From the NCBI GenBank assembly GCA_007258455.2, contig VDFB02187445.1, positions 1-64,000 on the forward strand: 64,000 bases of DNA, in the 5' to 3' direction. Under the pieces are notes generated by a model. It saw only the letters and a list, made by a program, of their open reading frames with translations. It was not told where the DNA came from and ran no database searches. A program made the translations under genes and the position numbers. Numbering within the stretch: the first letter of the stretch is position 1; every line of letters begins with the position of its first letter. Below, piece after piece: positions 44,532 to 55,768 of this stretch. Origin of the DNA: Sequoia sempervirens (Eukaryota > Streptophyta > Pinopsida > Cupressales > Cupressaceae).

Positions 44532-46003
44532 TGTAAGAGCCCTTGCTAAATCTGAGTTGAATTTTCTGATTTTGGCTCTTAGGAATTGTGTCAAACACTT
44601 GGTATGCAAGGTAAGAAAAACTGATAATTTGCTGTTGTAATTTTCTGATCGCTTGATTTTGGTTTTGTGTGTTGCCAAAGGTGTTTTTGAGTGCTTTCAA
44701 CAATGCAAGAATATCTAATGATGATAAAAAAATGATATGCAAACTGATTTTGTCTTTTTAAATGCATATAAGTGACTGAAAATGCAAGCTACAACCAATA
44801 GACATTTCAACAAACATTTAGCATGCATCTAATACATGTTGATATGAGAGAATAGCAACTAGACATTTTGTCAAATAATTGTCATTCAATTCCTAAGTGC
44901 AAAGATCAACTACAGCTATTGACATTTTCTCATACAATTTGCAGCCAAACCCCTTATATCTCCAATGTAATATTGTAATGACATGAGAATGCTTACAATT
45001 TGAAAATGGAGTGTAATTTGTCTTAACTAAATTGCTCAACAGCTGAAGTACAATGAACTTGCCAAGACTCTTGGCATACAAGGTGAAAAATGCAACTACA
45101 ATGGCAATGCAAAATTCTGAAAATAACCTGGAAATATACTTGCAGCAGAATAGAAATACTCTACACTCCTTGAAGAAGTCGATTTTATGCCTCCAATAGC
45201 TGTGCCTAGCTTCCTTGGAGCCCAACGAAGTCTTGAGAATTTATCTAGAATTTTTAGCAGCCTCTTTTACAAAATCGGCCCATGACATAGTGCGCCCAGC
45301 TTGAAGTGCCATCTCAGAAATTGTAATCAGCAAGCATTAAATTCGATTTCACCAATAACTATCTTCTCCATCAGCAAAAATCGTCCTTGTAACTAGGACT
45401 GAAATCATTCAACAAATTTGCAATTATCCGTCAAGAATCGAACTCTCCAAATGATGCCAAAAATTCTGAAAATAATCTTCAATGATTGCCAAATCGATTT
45501 TCTTCTAATTACCAAAATTTGCAGCAAATGGAAAGACTGAAATATCTTCCCCAATCTCCAGCTAGGATTGGTGTTTCACAACCGAAATTGGCATACAACA
45601 GGATTCAAACCCTCAGGCTATGAAAGCAATTCAAGCTCTCCTTCTACTATGCATGTATGAATAAAATAGAAATATCCATGTGTGCTTGAGTGACTAGCAA
45701 AGAGCTTCTTTTATACTTTTTCTAACCCATCACCGAGAAGCTTCTAGAATAAAATATTATTTTATTTCATTAAGTGACTTTTTGATATATCATTTTATTA
45801 TAGTCACTTTAATAAATTAATTATAATAAAGTTAGCTTTGAGATATTATTTTATTAAGATAATTTTATTTAATAATTAATTTAATACTTCACTTTAATTT
45901 AATTAAAATAATCAATTAGTCATTCTTATGAAATATCAATATTTGGACAACTTAATTAATTAATTTAATTAAATTACTTTGTCTCCAAATTGGGGACATG
46001 ACA
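44532..46003 (-). repeat. 5' LTR of element 4
   Basis: The LTR of 1,472 bp runs from TGTAAGAGCCCTTGCT to GGGGACATGACA on the + strand. It carries repeated CAAACACTTGGTATGCA-like motifs and a GCCAAGACTCTTGGC hairpin (45060-45074). Confidence 0.88.
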
Positions 46004-46162
46004 AAGAATGGATACAATGCATACAAGATGCTACACTATACGCAATGAGGGAAACACTTGTATATATAGGCAAGGCTGAGATCTAGAATTCCCTTAGATC
46101 ATGACAAGTGTCTTAATCCTATGACTTGAGACACAAATATTAAATTATCTTAGACAAAAGCA

Positions 46163-48401
46163 CGATAAATAGACAACGTCAATATAATGCTCTTTATACT
46201 TGGCACAATTTTTGAAGAAATCATATGAGGCCGACCTCACTCGTATTATTTGTGATTTTCTCTTTGTGGCCGACTTCATTCTAGAAGATAATTTGTCTTA
46301 TCTTGGCCGACTTGTTAATTGCTTTATTCAAGTTGTAATTTATGGTTGAGGCCGACTTTGTTCCTAAAGAGGTGCGACCTCACATAGCATTGTATATATA
46401 GAAGATCAGACTCCCTTGCACTCCTTTGTATCAATTATCTAGTGCGAATTATCATCAAGGGCGAATTTCCATGCAAGTGCGAATTCCTTATTAGCAGATT
46501 GCAGAACATTGCGAACAGAGATTGCGAATTCTGAAAGTGCGAACTGTCAAGTGAATTCTATCAAGTGCTTCAAGAACAGATTGCGAATTGTTCCAGTTCA
46601 GATTGCGAATTGTTCAAGCAGACTGCGAATTCCTCTAAGGCTGAATTTGAATCTTAAGGAGAGTCAGTTTGTTTTCTGTTCTTGCATCTTGTAGGTGCTG
46701 AATATTGGCCTTGTGTTAGGCCTCTTTGTAAAGAGAATTGTTGCCACTGTTTATAATAAGAGAGATCTTTGTTGCTGGATTTTTCTCCCTCAAGAGGAGG
46801 GTTTTCCCAGGGTATCTGCTGTGTTATTGTGTCTGATTTTGAATTATTTTTCTGTGCATATGAAATGACCCTGCTCAAATCTGATTGAAAATTGTTGATT
46901 GAAGGCTCAAGGAATTTCATCAAACACTTTGCATACAAGGGTCATATGACTGATATAAGATTTCAGTTTGCTAAAATGGCACTTTCCTTCACTTAGCATC
47001 AATAAAGATACTTGCAAATGACTCTAAATTGTCTAAACAATGACCTAACATGAATGTGCAACTTATTTTGGCAATATTCAATGCATATATGTGACTGAAA
47101 TTACTTGCAATATGCAGCTACAGCAACTAGTAATTATGACAAACACTTTGGATGCAACCTAAGATGGCATTTATGCACTTATAGCCAAGTGGCATTAATA
47201 CAAACACTTGGTATGCAAAATTATATCATTATTTATGCTAAAAAGAGAACCTACAGCCAATTGACATTTTGTCAAACAATTGGCATGCATACTATAAGCT
47301 GAGTACAAATGATATAGAATTGCTCAATGACAACTACAAATGACCAGCAAATTAGTATCTCTTATTACAACACAATGATCCAATACAATGCTCATCAATA
47401 AGCCAAGACTCTTGGCATTTGCATTGATTACAAAATATGATAATTGCTGGTAAAGAAATATGCACCTACAGCTGCAACTCTAAACTTTCCCATATGCAAT
47501 AAAATTATGAACTACTAATAGTGGAACCTGATTGAATGTTGAAGCCCTTGATGATCGATGAAGTAGCAATCAAATTCCAAGCAAATTGAACTCCTCATAG
47601 GCCCAATCGATGCTTTCACCCAGCCGCCCCTGTTCTTGCCTGGCAATACTTTAGATAAATAAATGCAGCCTCTAAGCTCTTCGAATTTGTTATGAAAATG
47701 ATTGCCAACACCAAAGGAAGCAATCCCTCAAGTGCCCACAAAATTATATCTCCTTATTGAAGAGCAACGAATGAAAATGTAATTTCTCTCATGGCTGATC
47801 TGCAGACTGAAACAAAATTGCAGACTTCAAATAACTTCCCAAACTCTTCCAAAAGTGATTGCAATTAGCCCAATGAGAAAGACTAAAGTATCTTCCTCCA
47901 CTATCCAACTAGGGTTGGTGTTGCACAACCGAAATTGGCACTTAACCAGCTAGGTTTGGTCTTTCACAAACGAAGACTGGAAAACAATAAGCTAAGCATT
48001 CAGCTTCAGCAGTGTAGTAGAAAAGTGTTTGCAACTCAAGATGTCCAAATGCATAGCCCAAGCCTCTTTTTATACTTTTTCAACCTCATCACCAAGAGAC
48101 TTCTAGAAGATTCCATAAATATTCCTTAAGTGACTTTATTATTTTATTATTATTAGTCACTTAAGTCACTTTTTATTATTAAATTAATTAAATAATAAGT
48201 CATCCCTTTTGATATTTTATTTTATGGGAATAACTTAATAAATAATTAATTTAATAACATCTCTTGATTTAATTAAATCATCAATTAAGCTATCCTCATA
48301 AATTATCAATAATTTGGACAACTTAATTAAATAATTTAATTAAATCACCATACCTCCAATTCGGGGACATGACAGATATAATTTGTTCACTAAAATTTAC
48401 A
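46163..48401 (+). repeat. 5' LTR of element 5, split by a solo LTR
   Basis: Pieces 46163-46860 and 48375-48401 sum to 725 bp, against 727 bp for the 3' LTR. The first base pair of TG has become CG. A TATA box candidate (TATATATAG) is at 46393-46401. Seven GCGAATT motifs lie at about 46440-46640. Confidence 0.88.
46861..48374 (-). repeat. Solo LTR of the element 4 family
   Basis: The 1,514-bp unit runs from TGAAATGACCCTGCTC to GGGGACATGACA and aligns along its length with the LTRs of element 4, in minus orientation. It interrupts the 5' LTR of the copia element 27 bp before its end. The flank GCATA on the left corresponds to GATA on the right, a target duplication with one base lost. It contains no internal region or primer site. 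The right part (about 48120-48360) is very AT-rich. Confidence 0.85.
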
Positions 48402-48413
48402 TGGTATTAGAGC
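48402..48413 (+). other. Primer-binding site of element 5
   Basis: TGGTATTAGAGC directly follows the 5' LTR end TTTACA. It differs by one transition from the initiator tRNA-Met site. Confidence 0.85.
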
Positions 48414-48477
48414 GGGTTTGAGAGGATCGTGATCAGATTATTGCTAATCAGCTTACCCTATTGTTCACTTAATCAAG

Positions 48478-50700
48478 ATGGTGAATGGTTTGAAGGTTGA
48501 AGATAGACTCGAAGGTGCATCCAACTTCACATCATGGAGATTCAGGATCATGCTTACTTTGCGTGAAAATGACTTGGGTGAGTTCGTTGAGTCTAGCACT
48601 TCTGCCCCTGAGGAGGAAGAAGAAAAGTTGCAGTGGCTGAAGAAAGACATTAAAGCAATGAAGATTTTGGTTGATTCCGTAAAGGATCACATTGTTCCTA
48701 TCATCTCTAAGTTGAAGACAGCGAGAGATATGCTCAAGACCTTGGAAGAGATGTACGAAATCAACAATACCAGTCGGGCACTTGCACTGAAGCAACAACT
48801 TCATCATGTGAAGATGACGAAAGGTGAATCTGTGATTGCATACTTTATGAGGATTGCAGATTTGAGAGATCAGCTCTCTACAATTGGGCATATGGTTGAA
48901 GACAAGGATCTGACTATGCTTGCTCTCAATGGGCTGCCTTTGTCTTGGGAATCATACATTCAGGGAATCAGTGCAAGGTCAAAATTGCCTAAGTTTGATC
49001 GTCTTAGATCTGATTGCATTCAAGAGGAATCAAGGTTGATGGCAAGAGGCGTTGGTCAAAGTTCAAAGAATGAAGATATTCATGTTCTCGCCTCCCATAC
49101 TTCAAAGAAGAAAGGAAAAGATGGAAGGAAAGGATTCTTCAAAAGGAATAGGGACAAGGGAAATGATGATGCACCTCCATCCAAGAAGAAGAGGGATATG
49201 TCCAAGATTCAATGTTTTAGGTGTGATAAGTTTGGGCACTTCACCAAGTATTGTCCAACTAGACCTAAGCAACAGGTCACCGTTGCGGATGTTGATGATG
49301 CCTCTCCTCAAAAGGATTCAAGTGAATATTTGTTCTATTCAGCATTATCAAGTAGTGTACCTTCCGACACCAACACTTGGATAATCGACAGTGGTGCTTC
49401 ACGTCACATCACCGGTTTCAAGGAGCACTTATCAAGTTTGGTGGAGAAGGAGTCTTCTGAACAAGTCATCATTGGAGATGATGCTAGCTACTCCGTGAAA
49501 GGAATTGGGACCTCTACACTTCACTTGGATTCTGGCATATCACTTCAATTGGGTAATGTTCTTTATGTTCCTGGAATCAAGCGCAATCTTATTTCTATAT
49601 CAGCTTTGGAAGATAAAGGATATCAAGTTGCTTTCTCCAAAGGCAAAGTTTTAGTATGGATGGAGAACTCTAGCTTCAAGGATGCTCAAGTAATTGGAGT
49701 TAGACATGAAAACCTTTACAAGGTTTGCACACGTTCATTTCAAGCTTTGGTTCATGACTCTTCAAGTCTATGCAATCTTTGGCATCGAAGATTGGCTCAT
49801 CTACACTTCCGAGCTTTACCTATCATGGAGAAGATGGTGACGAGCCTTCCTAAGTTCACTCAAGAGCACGAAGGTACTTGCAAGGGCTGCACATTAGGTA
49901 AGAATATAAAAGCCCCTTTTCATAGTAGAGAAAATAGATCTAAGTGTATTTTAGAGCTTATTCATTCTGATTTATGTGGTCCTATGTTTGTTCCTTCTTC
50001 GAGTGGTTTCTTGTATTATGTTCTTTTCATTGATGATCACTCTAGGAAAACTTGGATTTATTTTTTGAAATCTAAAGAGTCTGAGGAAGTATTGGATAGG
50101 TTTAAAGAGTTTAAAGCCTTAGTAGAAAATATTTCTGGTAAAAGAATTAAGGTCCTCAAATCTGACAATGGTGGAGAATACACCTCTGGTAGTCTTCGGA
50201 ACTTTTGTATTGATGCAGGGATTAAGAGGGAGTTCTGTGTTCCCTATAATCCTCAACAAAACGGTGTTGCAGAAAGAAAGAACAGAACGATTGTGGAAGC
50301 AGCAAAGGCCATGATCCATGATCAAGATTTGCAAACCTGCCTATGGGAAGAAGCTTCCAAGACAGCTGTATATGTTCAGAACAGAAGTCCTCACAAGATC
50401 TTGGAGAATATGACTCTAGAAGAAGCCTTTATAGGGAAGAAGCCTGAAGTCAATCACTTGAGGATCTTCGGTTGTCCTGTCTATGTTCATGTTCCCAAAG
50501 AAAAGAGAACTGTTGGAGCCTTCCCGCAAGAAGGAATATTTGTGGGCTACAATGAGACCTCAAAAGCCTACAGAATTTACATTCCAGGTCAGAAATTGAT
50601 CGAGATCAGTAGGGATGTCACATTTGAGGAAGATGTTGCATTCAGGAGATCCATGGGGATTCATATGGAGATTGATAATGAAGAGCCCCCATATAGTTGA
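48478..50700 (+). CDS. Copia gag-protease-integrase ORF
   Basis: This is an open frame of 740 codons with ATG at 48478. Residues 1-200 form a copia gag of the UBN2 type (FTSWRFRIMLTLRENDLGEF). A zinc knuckle CFRCDKFGHFTKYC is at about residue 246. The protease active site DSGASRHITG is at residue 304. A HHCC finger (HRRLAHLHFRALP to CKGCTLGK) precedes the integrase core, with Asp 498 (HSDLCGP), Asp 563 (SDNGGEY) and Glu 599 (GVAERKNRT). The spacing of 35 residues between the last two is the classic DD35E. A stop at 50700 separates it from the RT. Its openness suggests a younger insertion than the gypsy elements here, although RT damage makes the element inactive. Confidence 0.92.
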   Translation: MVNGLKVEDRLEGASNFTSWRFRIMLTLRENDLGEFVESSTSAPEEEEEKLQWLKKDIKAMKILVDSVKDHIVPIISKLKTARDMLKTLEEMYEINNTSRALALKQQLHHVKMTKGESVIAYFMRIADLRDQLSTIGHMVEDKDLTMLALNGLPLSWESYIQGISARSKLPKFDRLRSDCIQEESRLMARGVGQSSKNEDIHVLASHTSKKKGKDGRKGFFKRNRDKGNDDAPPSKKKRDMSKIQCFRCDKFGHFTKYCPTRPKQQVTVADVDDASPQKDSSEYLFYSALSSSVPSDTNTWIIDSGASRHITGFKEHLSSLVEKESSEQVIIGDDASYSVKGIGTSTLHLDSGISLQLGNVLYVPGIKRNLISISALEDKGYQVAFSKGKVLVWMENSSFKDAQVIGVRHENLYKVCTRSFQALVHDSSSLCNLWHRRLAHLHFRALPIMEKMVTSLPKFTQEHEGTCKGCTLGKNIKAPFHSRENRSKCILELIHSDLCGPMFVPSSSGFLYYVLFIDDHSRKTWIYFLKSKESEEVLDRFKEFKALVENISGKRIKVLKSDNGGEYTSGSLRNFCIDAGIKREFCVPYNPQQNGVAERKNRTIVEAAKAMIHDQDLQTCLWEEASKTAVYVQNRSPHKILENMTLEEAFIGKKPEVNHLRIFGCPVYVHVPKEKRTVGAFPQEGIFVGYNETSKAYRIYIPGQKLIEISRDVTFEEDVAFRRSMGIHMEIDNEEPPYS

Positions 50701-52490
50701 CCATACTCCCCAGATTCAGAGGAGACTTCGTAACCAAAGAAGATATTGATCCCTGGAACCCTTGAACCCACCACAGCCTTCCATCGACATTGTTATTGGG
50801 AGAAAGAGACCTCTATGGGCCAGCTTGCACTATGCAAGAGGCTGAAAGTTTTGCAGCTCCTAGGGGCACATTCAAAGAAAGTAAAAGGCCACATAAATTC
50901 TCCAATTATGTTGCCTTAATGAGTCAGATTATTGAATCCGAGCCTACCTGTGTTGAGGAAGCATCTAGTCAACAGGTTTGGAGAGATGCTATGGCAGAGG
51001 AGTACCAATCAATTCTCAAGAATGAAGTTTGGGACATTGTTCCTAGACCCGAGGGCAAATCAGTGGTATCTTCGAAATGGCTCTTCAAGATTAAGCATGC
51101 TGCGATGGAAGCATTGAGAAGCACAAGGCAAGATTTGTGGTCTGGTTCTCTGTGAAAAGAGGGAGTTGGATTATGATGAGATTATTTGCTCCTCAAGCAA
51201 GGTTGCTTGCTACACTTCAGTCATAACCATCATTGCTATTGCTGCATCTAGAGGATGGAAGATTCACCAGATGGATGTGAAGACAACCTTTCTCAATGGA
51301 GTGATTGAAGAAGAAGTTTATATAGAGCAACCTGATGGATTTAAGATTCATGGGAAGGAGTCACATGTTTGGAAGTCAAGAAGGCCTTGTATGACCTTAA
51401 GGTGCCCCTCGCATGGTACAAAAGGATTGATTGGTACCTATCAAGCTTGGGCTTCTTGAAGAATGATGTTGATTCAAATCTCTACTTCAAGGTAATCAAT
51501 GGTGATGCCTTAATTTTGGTCTTATATGTTGACGATCTGATCCTTACTGGAGAAGATCACCTGATTCTTGAATGTAAGAAGGAATTGACTTCTGAATTTG
51601 AGATGAAGGACCTTGGGCTCACGCATTACTTCCTTGGCTTAGAAGTCTGGCAGAAACCAGATGGAATGATTCTAAGTCAAGGGAAGTACACCATTGATAT
51701 ACTTAAGAGATTTGGCATGATAGATTGCAAATCCATGTCTACACCTATGGAGACCAATCTACATAAATTGAAGGAGGCTGCAACTAGTTCAAATTTGGTG
51801 GATCCTACATTGTACAAACAACTAATTGGATCCTTGATGTATCTAGTTAACACTAGACTTGATATTTGCTATGCAGTGAGTGCACTTAGCCAATTTATGT
51901 GTGATCCGAGACAGATACATCTTGTTGCAGCTAAACATATCCTGAGATATTTGCATGACACAGTTGGATATGGGTTGAGATATACTTCAGATGCAGACTT
52001 GGAGTTACATGGTTTCACCGATTCTCGACCGGGTAATAAGGCTACGATCGAAGAGCACCTTCCGGGTTGTTGCTTCCAGTTTTGCCTCATGAGGATTTCC
52101 TGCGCAGCAGAAGCGAAATATCCAGAGCATTGAGTACAGAGGCCGAGTACATTGCAGCTTGTATGGCAACTCGAAGCAAGATGGCTTCGTAGCTCCTGCG
52201 GATTGTTTGACAATCAATGGAGCCTTACTATCATTCATTGTGATAACGAGTTGTGCGAAGTCATTAACCTGCGGTGATCCAAGATGTTGAGATCAAGCAC
52301 CACTATATCAAAGATATGGTACTGCGGAAGGCTATACAGTTGAGGTATATCAACACTAATGAGTAGACGGCAGACATTCTCACCAAGCCTCTCTCCAGAA
52401 TCAAGTTTGTGTACTCTCGAGATAAGCTTGGTATGGTGGAGAATCCACCTCGACCGAGTAAGAGTCTCAAAGATCGCTGAGCCTTGTTAA
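50701..52490 (+). pseudogene. Copia reverse transcriptase and RNase H, broken
   Basis: The pol continuation has at least three frame changes. Blocks read WRDAMAEEYQSILKNEVWDI (50980 onward), IHQMDVKTTFLNGVIEEEVY, KKALYDLKVPLAWYKRID, the catalytic LVLYVDDLILTG (about 51517-51552), FEMKDLGLTHYFLGLEV and LDICYAVSALSQFM. RNase H follows from about 51900 (HILRYLHDTVGYGLRYTSDA), decaying after 52050, with EAEYIAACMATRSK at about 52140-52180. The segment 51369-52133 remains open for 254 codons. Confidence 0.9.
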
Positions 52491-52834
52491 TGCATTTTCT
52501 CGAGATGGAAGAATTTGAGGTGAAAGCCCTTGTTTCCACCCTTTGAGCTGAGTCATGGTGGGATGTCATGTGTGAGACTCCATGACATATGTTGTACTTG
52601 TGTTTCACCCTCTGAGAGAGTCATGGTGAAAGTCACATTGAGGTGACAACATCACGCAAGTGATGAACACTTGTACTTACCATTTTATGGTTGATATCGA
52701 GACGATATCTAATATCACGTTGAGGTGATACTCTTCTCTTCACATCTGGTTGCAGCCAATGTGATGGACATCATGTTGAGATGATTTGTCTTGAGCAGCT
52801 GGAAGCATTCTCTCTAGCTGAGAGGGAGTGTTAA
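52491..52834 (+). other. Copia 3' untranslated region with GTTGAGGTGAT repeats
   Basis: Several loose copies of a TGTTGAGGTGAT-like motif occur (CACATTGAGGTGACAACATC, ATCACGTTGAGGTGATACTC, CATCATGTTGAGATGATTTG). The purine-rich GAGAGGGAGTGTTAA at the end is the likely plus-strand primer site. Confidence 0.65.
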
Positions 52835-53561
52835 TGATAAATAGACAACGTCAATATAATGCTCATTTATACTTGGCACAATTTTTGAAGAAATCATATG
52901 AGGCCGACCTCACTCGTATTATTTGTGATTTTCTCTTTGTGGCTGACTTCATTCTAGAAGATAATTTGTCTTATCTTGGCCGACTTGTTAATTGCTTTAT
53001 TCAAGTTGTAATTTATGGTTGAGGCCGACTTTGTTCCTGAAGAGGTGCGACCTCACATAGCATTGTATATATAGAAGATCATTTGTCTCCCTTGCATTAT
53101 CATCAAGTCTAGTTTCCATGCAAGAATTATCTTCAAGGGCGAATTTCCATGCAAGTGCGAATTCCTTATTAGCAGATTGCGAATCATTAAAGAACAGAGA
53201 TTGCGAATTCTGAAAGTGCGAACTGTGTGAATTCTATCAAGTGCTTCAAGAACAGATTGCGAATTGTTCCAGTTCAGATTGCGAATTGTTCAAGAGCAGA
53301 CTGCGAATTTCTCTAAGGCTGAATTTGAATCTGAAGGAGAGTCAGTTTGTTTTCTGTTCTTGCATCTTGTACAGGTGCTGAATATTGGCCTTGTGTTAGG
53401 CCTCATTGTAAAGAGAATTGTTGCCACAGTTTATAAATATAAGAGAGATCTTTGTTGCTGGGTTTTTCTCCCTCAAGAGGAGGGTTTTCTCCAGGGTATC
53501 CATGTTATTGTGTTTGATTTTGAATTAATTTTCTGCATATAACTGTTCACTAAAATTTACA
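52835..53561 (+). repeat. 3' LTR of element 5
   Basis: The LTR of 727 bp runs from TGATAAATAGACAACG to CACTAAAATTTACA. A TATA box candidate (TATATATAG) is at 53066-53074. The GCGAATT motif cluster is at about 53137-53310. Confidence 0.92.
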
Positions 53562-54301
53562 AAAATAAATGCCCTAACTAGTGTGAATTCAACCTAATGT
53601 CAAACTAGTTATGCAATATACACTATTCACACCAACATGCCCCTCGCTCCCCACCTCCCTAGTCTTGTGCCCCCAAGTGTAACTTAGGTAGAATGATAAA
53701 ACATGCAAGGATGGGTCCCAACTATAAGGCCATGTTAGGTACTGTTGTGACCTATTTCACACATCGCCCCATTACAAATGGGGACCCTAGTAGTTTACTT
53801 TTTAGGGCTTTGCCGTTGTGCCTCAGTTTCATTTGATCTCTATTTGGGGGGTTTAGAGTTTAAGTTTTTGAATGGTCACCCGAGTCAAGTTAAGAATTTG
53901 AGCCCAAATCATTGTGCAAACATCATCAGAATGCTTGGAGGGCCCAAGGGACGAAGATCAATTGTCGTTTTATTTAATTCTGACACCTACTTTTTGGGGA
54001 TTTCCCTTTCGGACCCCCTATTTTTTAGGGACTTTATTTTTGGCATTTTTGGCCTATTCTGGACTTCCTTTTTTTTAGGGGCTATTTTTGGAAAGTTACT
54101 ATTTTTGGCAGGGTTTTCATCTTTGGAAAGTGCCCGGATTTCAAAAAATCAATCAAAAATTCTAAAAAACAAATGAAAATCACGAAAATCAATAAAAAGG
54201 AATGAGAAAAGGGCACATGGTGAAATAACCAGCATGGAATTCATGGCAAAATTTGCCTAAGTGTGGAAAATGGCACCCAAGGTAATGGCTTGAGACTAAG
54301 A

Positions 54302-54865
54302 CAAGTCCACCATGGAGAAGAAGGAATGGCATGGAATAGTGGCAGGTTCGCCCAGCACAAGAGGTTAGGATGGAATGACATAAGGCCAAGTCCGCCCACC
54401 AAGAGAAGTTTGAGTGGCACAAGCCAAGGCAAAGTCCGCCCCATCATGGCTCAACTCAATGGAAAGTTTGCCCAACTCACAAAGCAATGGCATGAGACAA
54501 TGGAAAGTCCACCCCAAGCTAGATGGCTTGAGGGTAAGTGAAGTCCGCTCCAAAGAAGATGGCATGGACTTAAGGAAAGTCTGCCCAACTAATGAAGACA
54601 TGGCACAAACATAAGTGAAGTCCGCTCCAAGCTAGATGGGAAAGAAAGTGGCTTGGACATAAACAAAGTCCGCCCCAAGGTAATGGCAAGAGGTGAAGGT
54701 AAGTCCGCTCCACGAATGGCATGAACTAGTGTAAAGTCCGCCCAGCACAAGAATGGATGGCATATGATAGAGTAAAGTCCGCCCAAGGCTTAAAATACAT
54801 GGCACAAGACCAAGACAAGTCCGCCTAGCATGTAAGATGGCAAAAACTATGATCAAGTTCGGCTA
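54302..54865. repeat. AAGTCCGCCC motif array in X2 (about 40-bp period)
   Basis: About fifteen AAGTCCGCC-type cores (variants AAGTCCGCTCC, AAGTTTGCCC, AAGTCCACC) recur with 35-45 bp spacing, many beside ATGGCA-type blocks. The array corresponds to that of X1, but unit-by-unit order is not conserved. Confidence 0.88.
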
Positions 54866-55768
54866 GTCTATAAGGAACATGCTTGGCACCTTGATAAATT
54901 TGCCATATGTAGAGAAAATAATTTTTTTTTTTCCTAAGTCTATCATTGATATGGTTAGAAAATAACAAAATTCGCCAAAGACTTAGGGAGTTCTAAAATA
55001 TTATGGCAAAATAAAATGGAAGAAAAAAGATTTGTCTCAGGCAAAGGAAAGAAAATAACTTAGAAAAATTAAATTTGCCTTAGGACAAAAATAAAAGGCC
55101 ATAATTAAAATAATTAAAATAAGGGGTTGGAAAATGACACATGAAAATAATTATTTCAATTATTTTAATTTTTATTTTCAACACCCAAAGAGATGAAATT
55201 TGAAATTTTCTCTAAGACTCAAATTTAGAAAAAGACAAAAAAGGCTTCACTGAACTGGCGCCAGACTTAGCAACTTTCCTAGAAACTGATGCTGGAGATA
55301 AAATTTGCCATTCGAGAGAATAGTACAGACCCAGTTCAAACTTGATTTAATGGAAACAATTGGATTTTGCTAAATTAATCAAACTTTTCATCTTTAAATG
55401 GGTTCTACTTCTCAGTTTTCAATCATTCAGTTTTCGAAAGTGAAGTTGTGAGAAGAAATTTTGGCTAAGGCAAGAAGGTTGTTAAGTTTGAAGAAGAGAG
55501 AAGGAAGAAAAGTGAATTTATTCCAGCCAGCACAATGATCTTGTCCATTTTATTTTTTCTAGAATACCAGGCAGATTTGCATTCTTCACCCCATTCTGGC
55601 AAAAAACTTCATTCATCTATTGGATAAATTCTTTCATTTCCAGCACAATTTTTCACGAAATTTGATTTATCACTTGGCTGGAATATTTTTCAAGTAATTT
55701 AATTTTAATTTCTGAATTTTAATATTCTCTTTGTACCTTCTTGCAGATTTATTTTCAAGAGAATACAA

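Larger units (their letters stand above)
41519..46003 (-). mobile_element. Non-autonomous LTR retrotransposon with novel ORF (element 4)
   Basis: A perfect 5-bp duplication AAGAA (41514-41518 and 46004-46008) borders the element. The minus-strand layout is 5' LTR 46003-44532, primer site, one decayed ORF, polypurine tract, 3' LTR 42856-41519. The internal part is about 1.7 kb and has no protease, reverse transcriptase or integrase. It inserted into the 3' LTR of element 6. A solo LTR of the same family sits at 46861-48374. Confidence 0.88.
46163..53561 (+). mobile_element. Ty1/copia retrotransposon (element 5)
   Basis: The layout is 5' LTR 46163-48401 (split by a solo LTR), primer site 48402-48413, gag-pol 48478 to about 52480, 3' UTR, a purine-rich tract ending AGAGGGAGTGTTAA, and 3' LTR 52835-53561. 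Protease, integrase, RT, RNase H order identifies copia. Flanks AAGCA (46158-46162) and AAATA (53563-53567) agree except for two transitions. The related sequence at 61919-61930 (AAAGCAAATGTC) shows the site without insertion. The gag to integrase part is still open (740 codons), while the RT part is broken. Confidence 0.92.
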
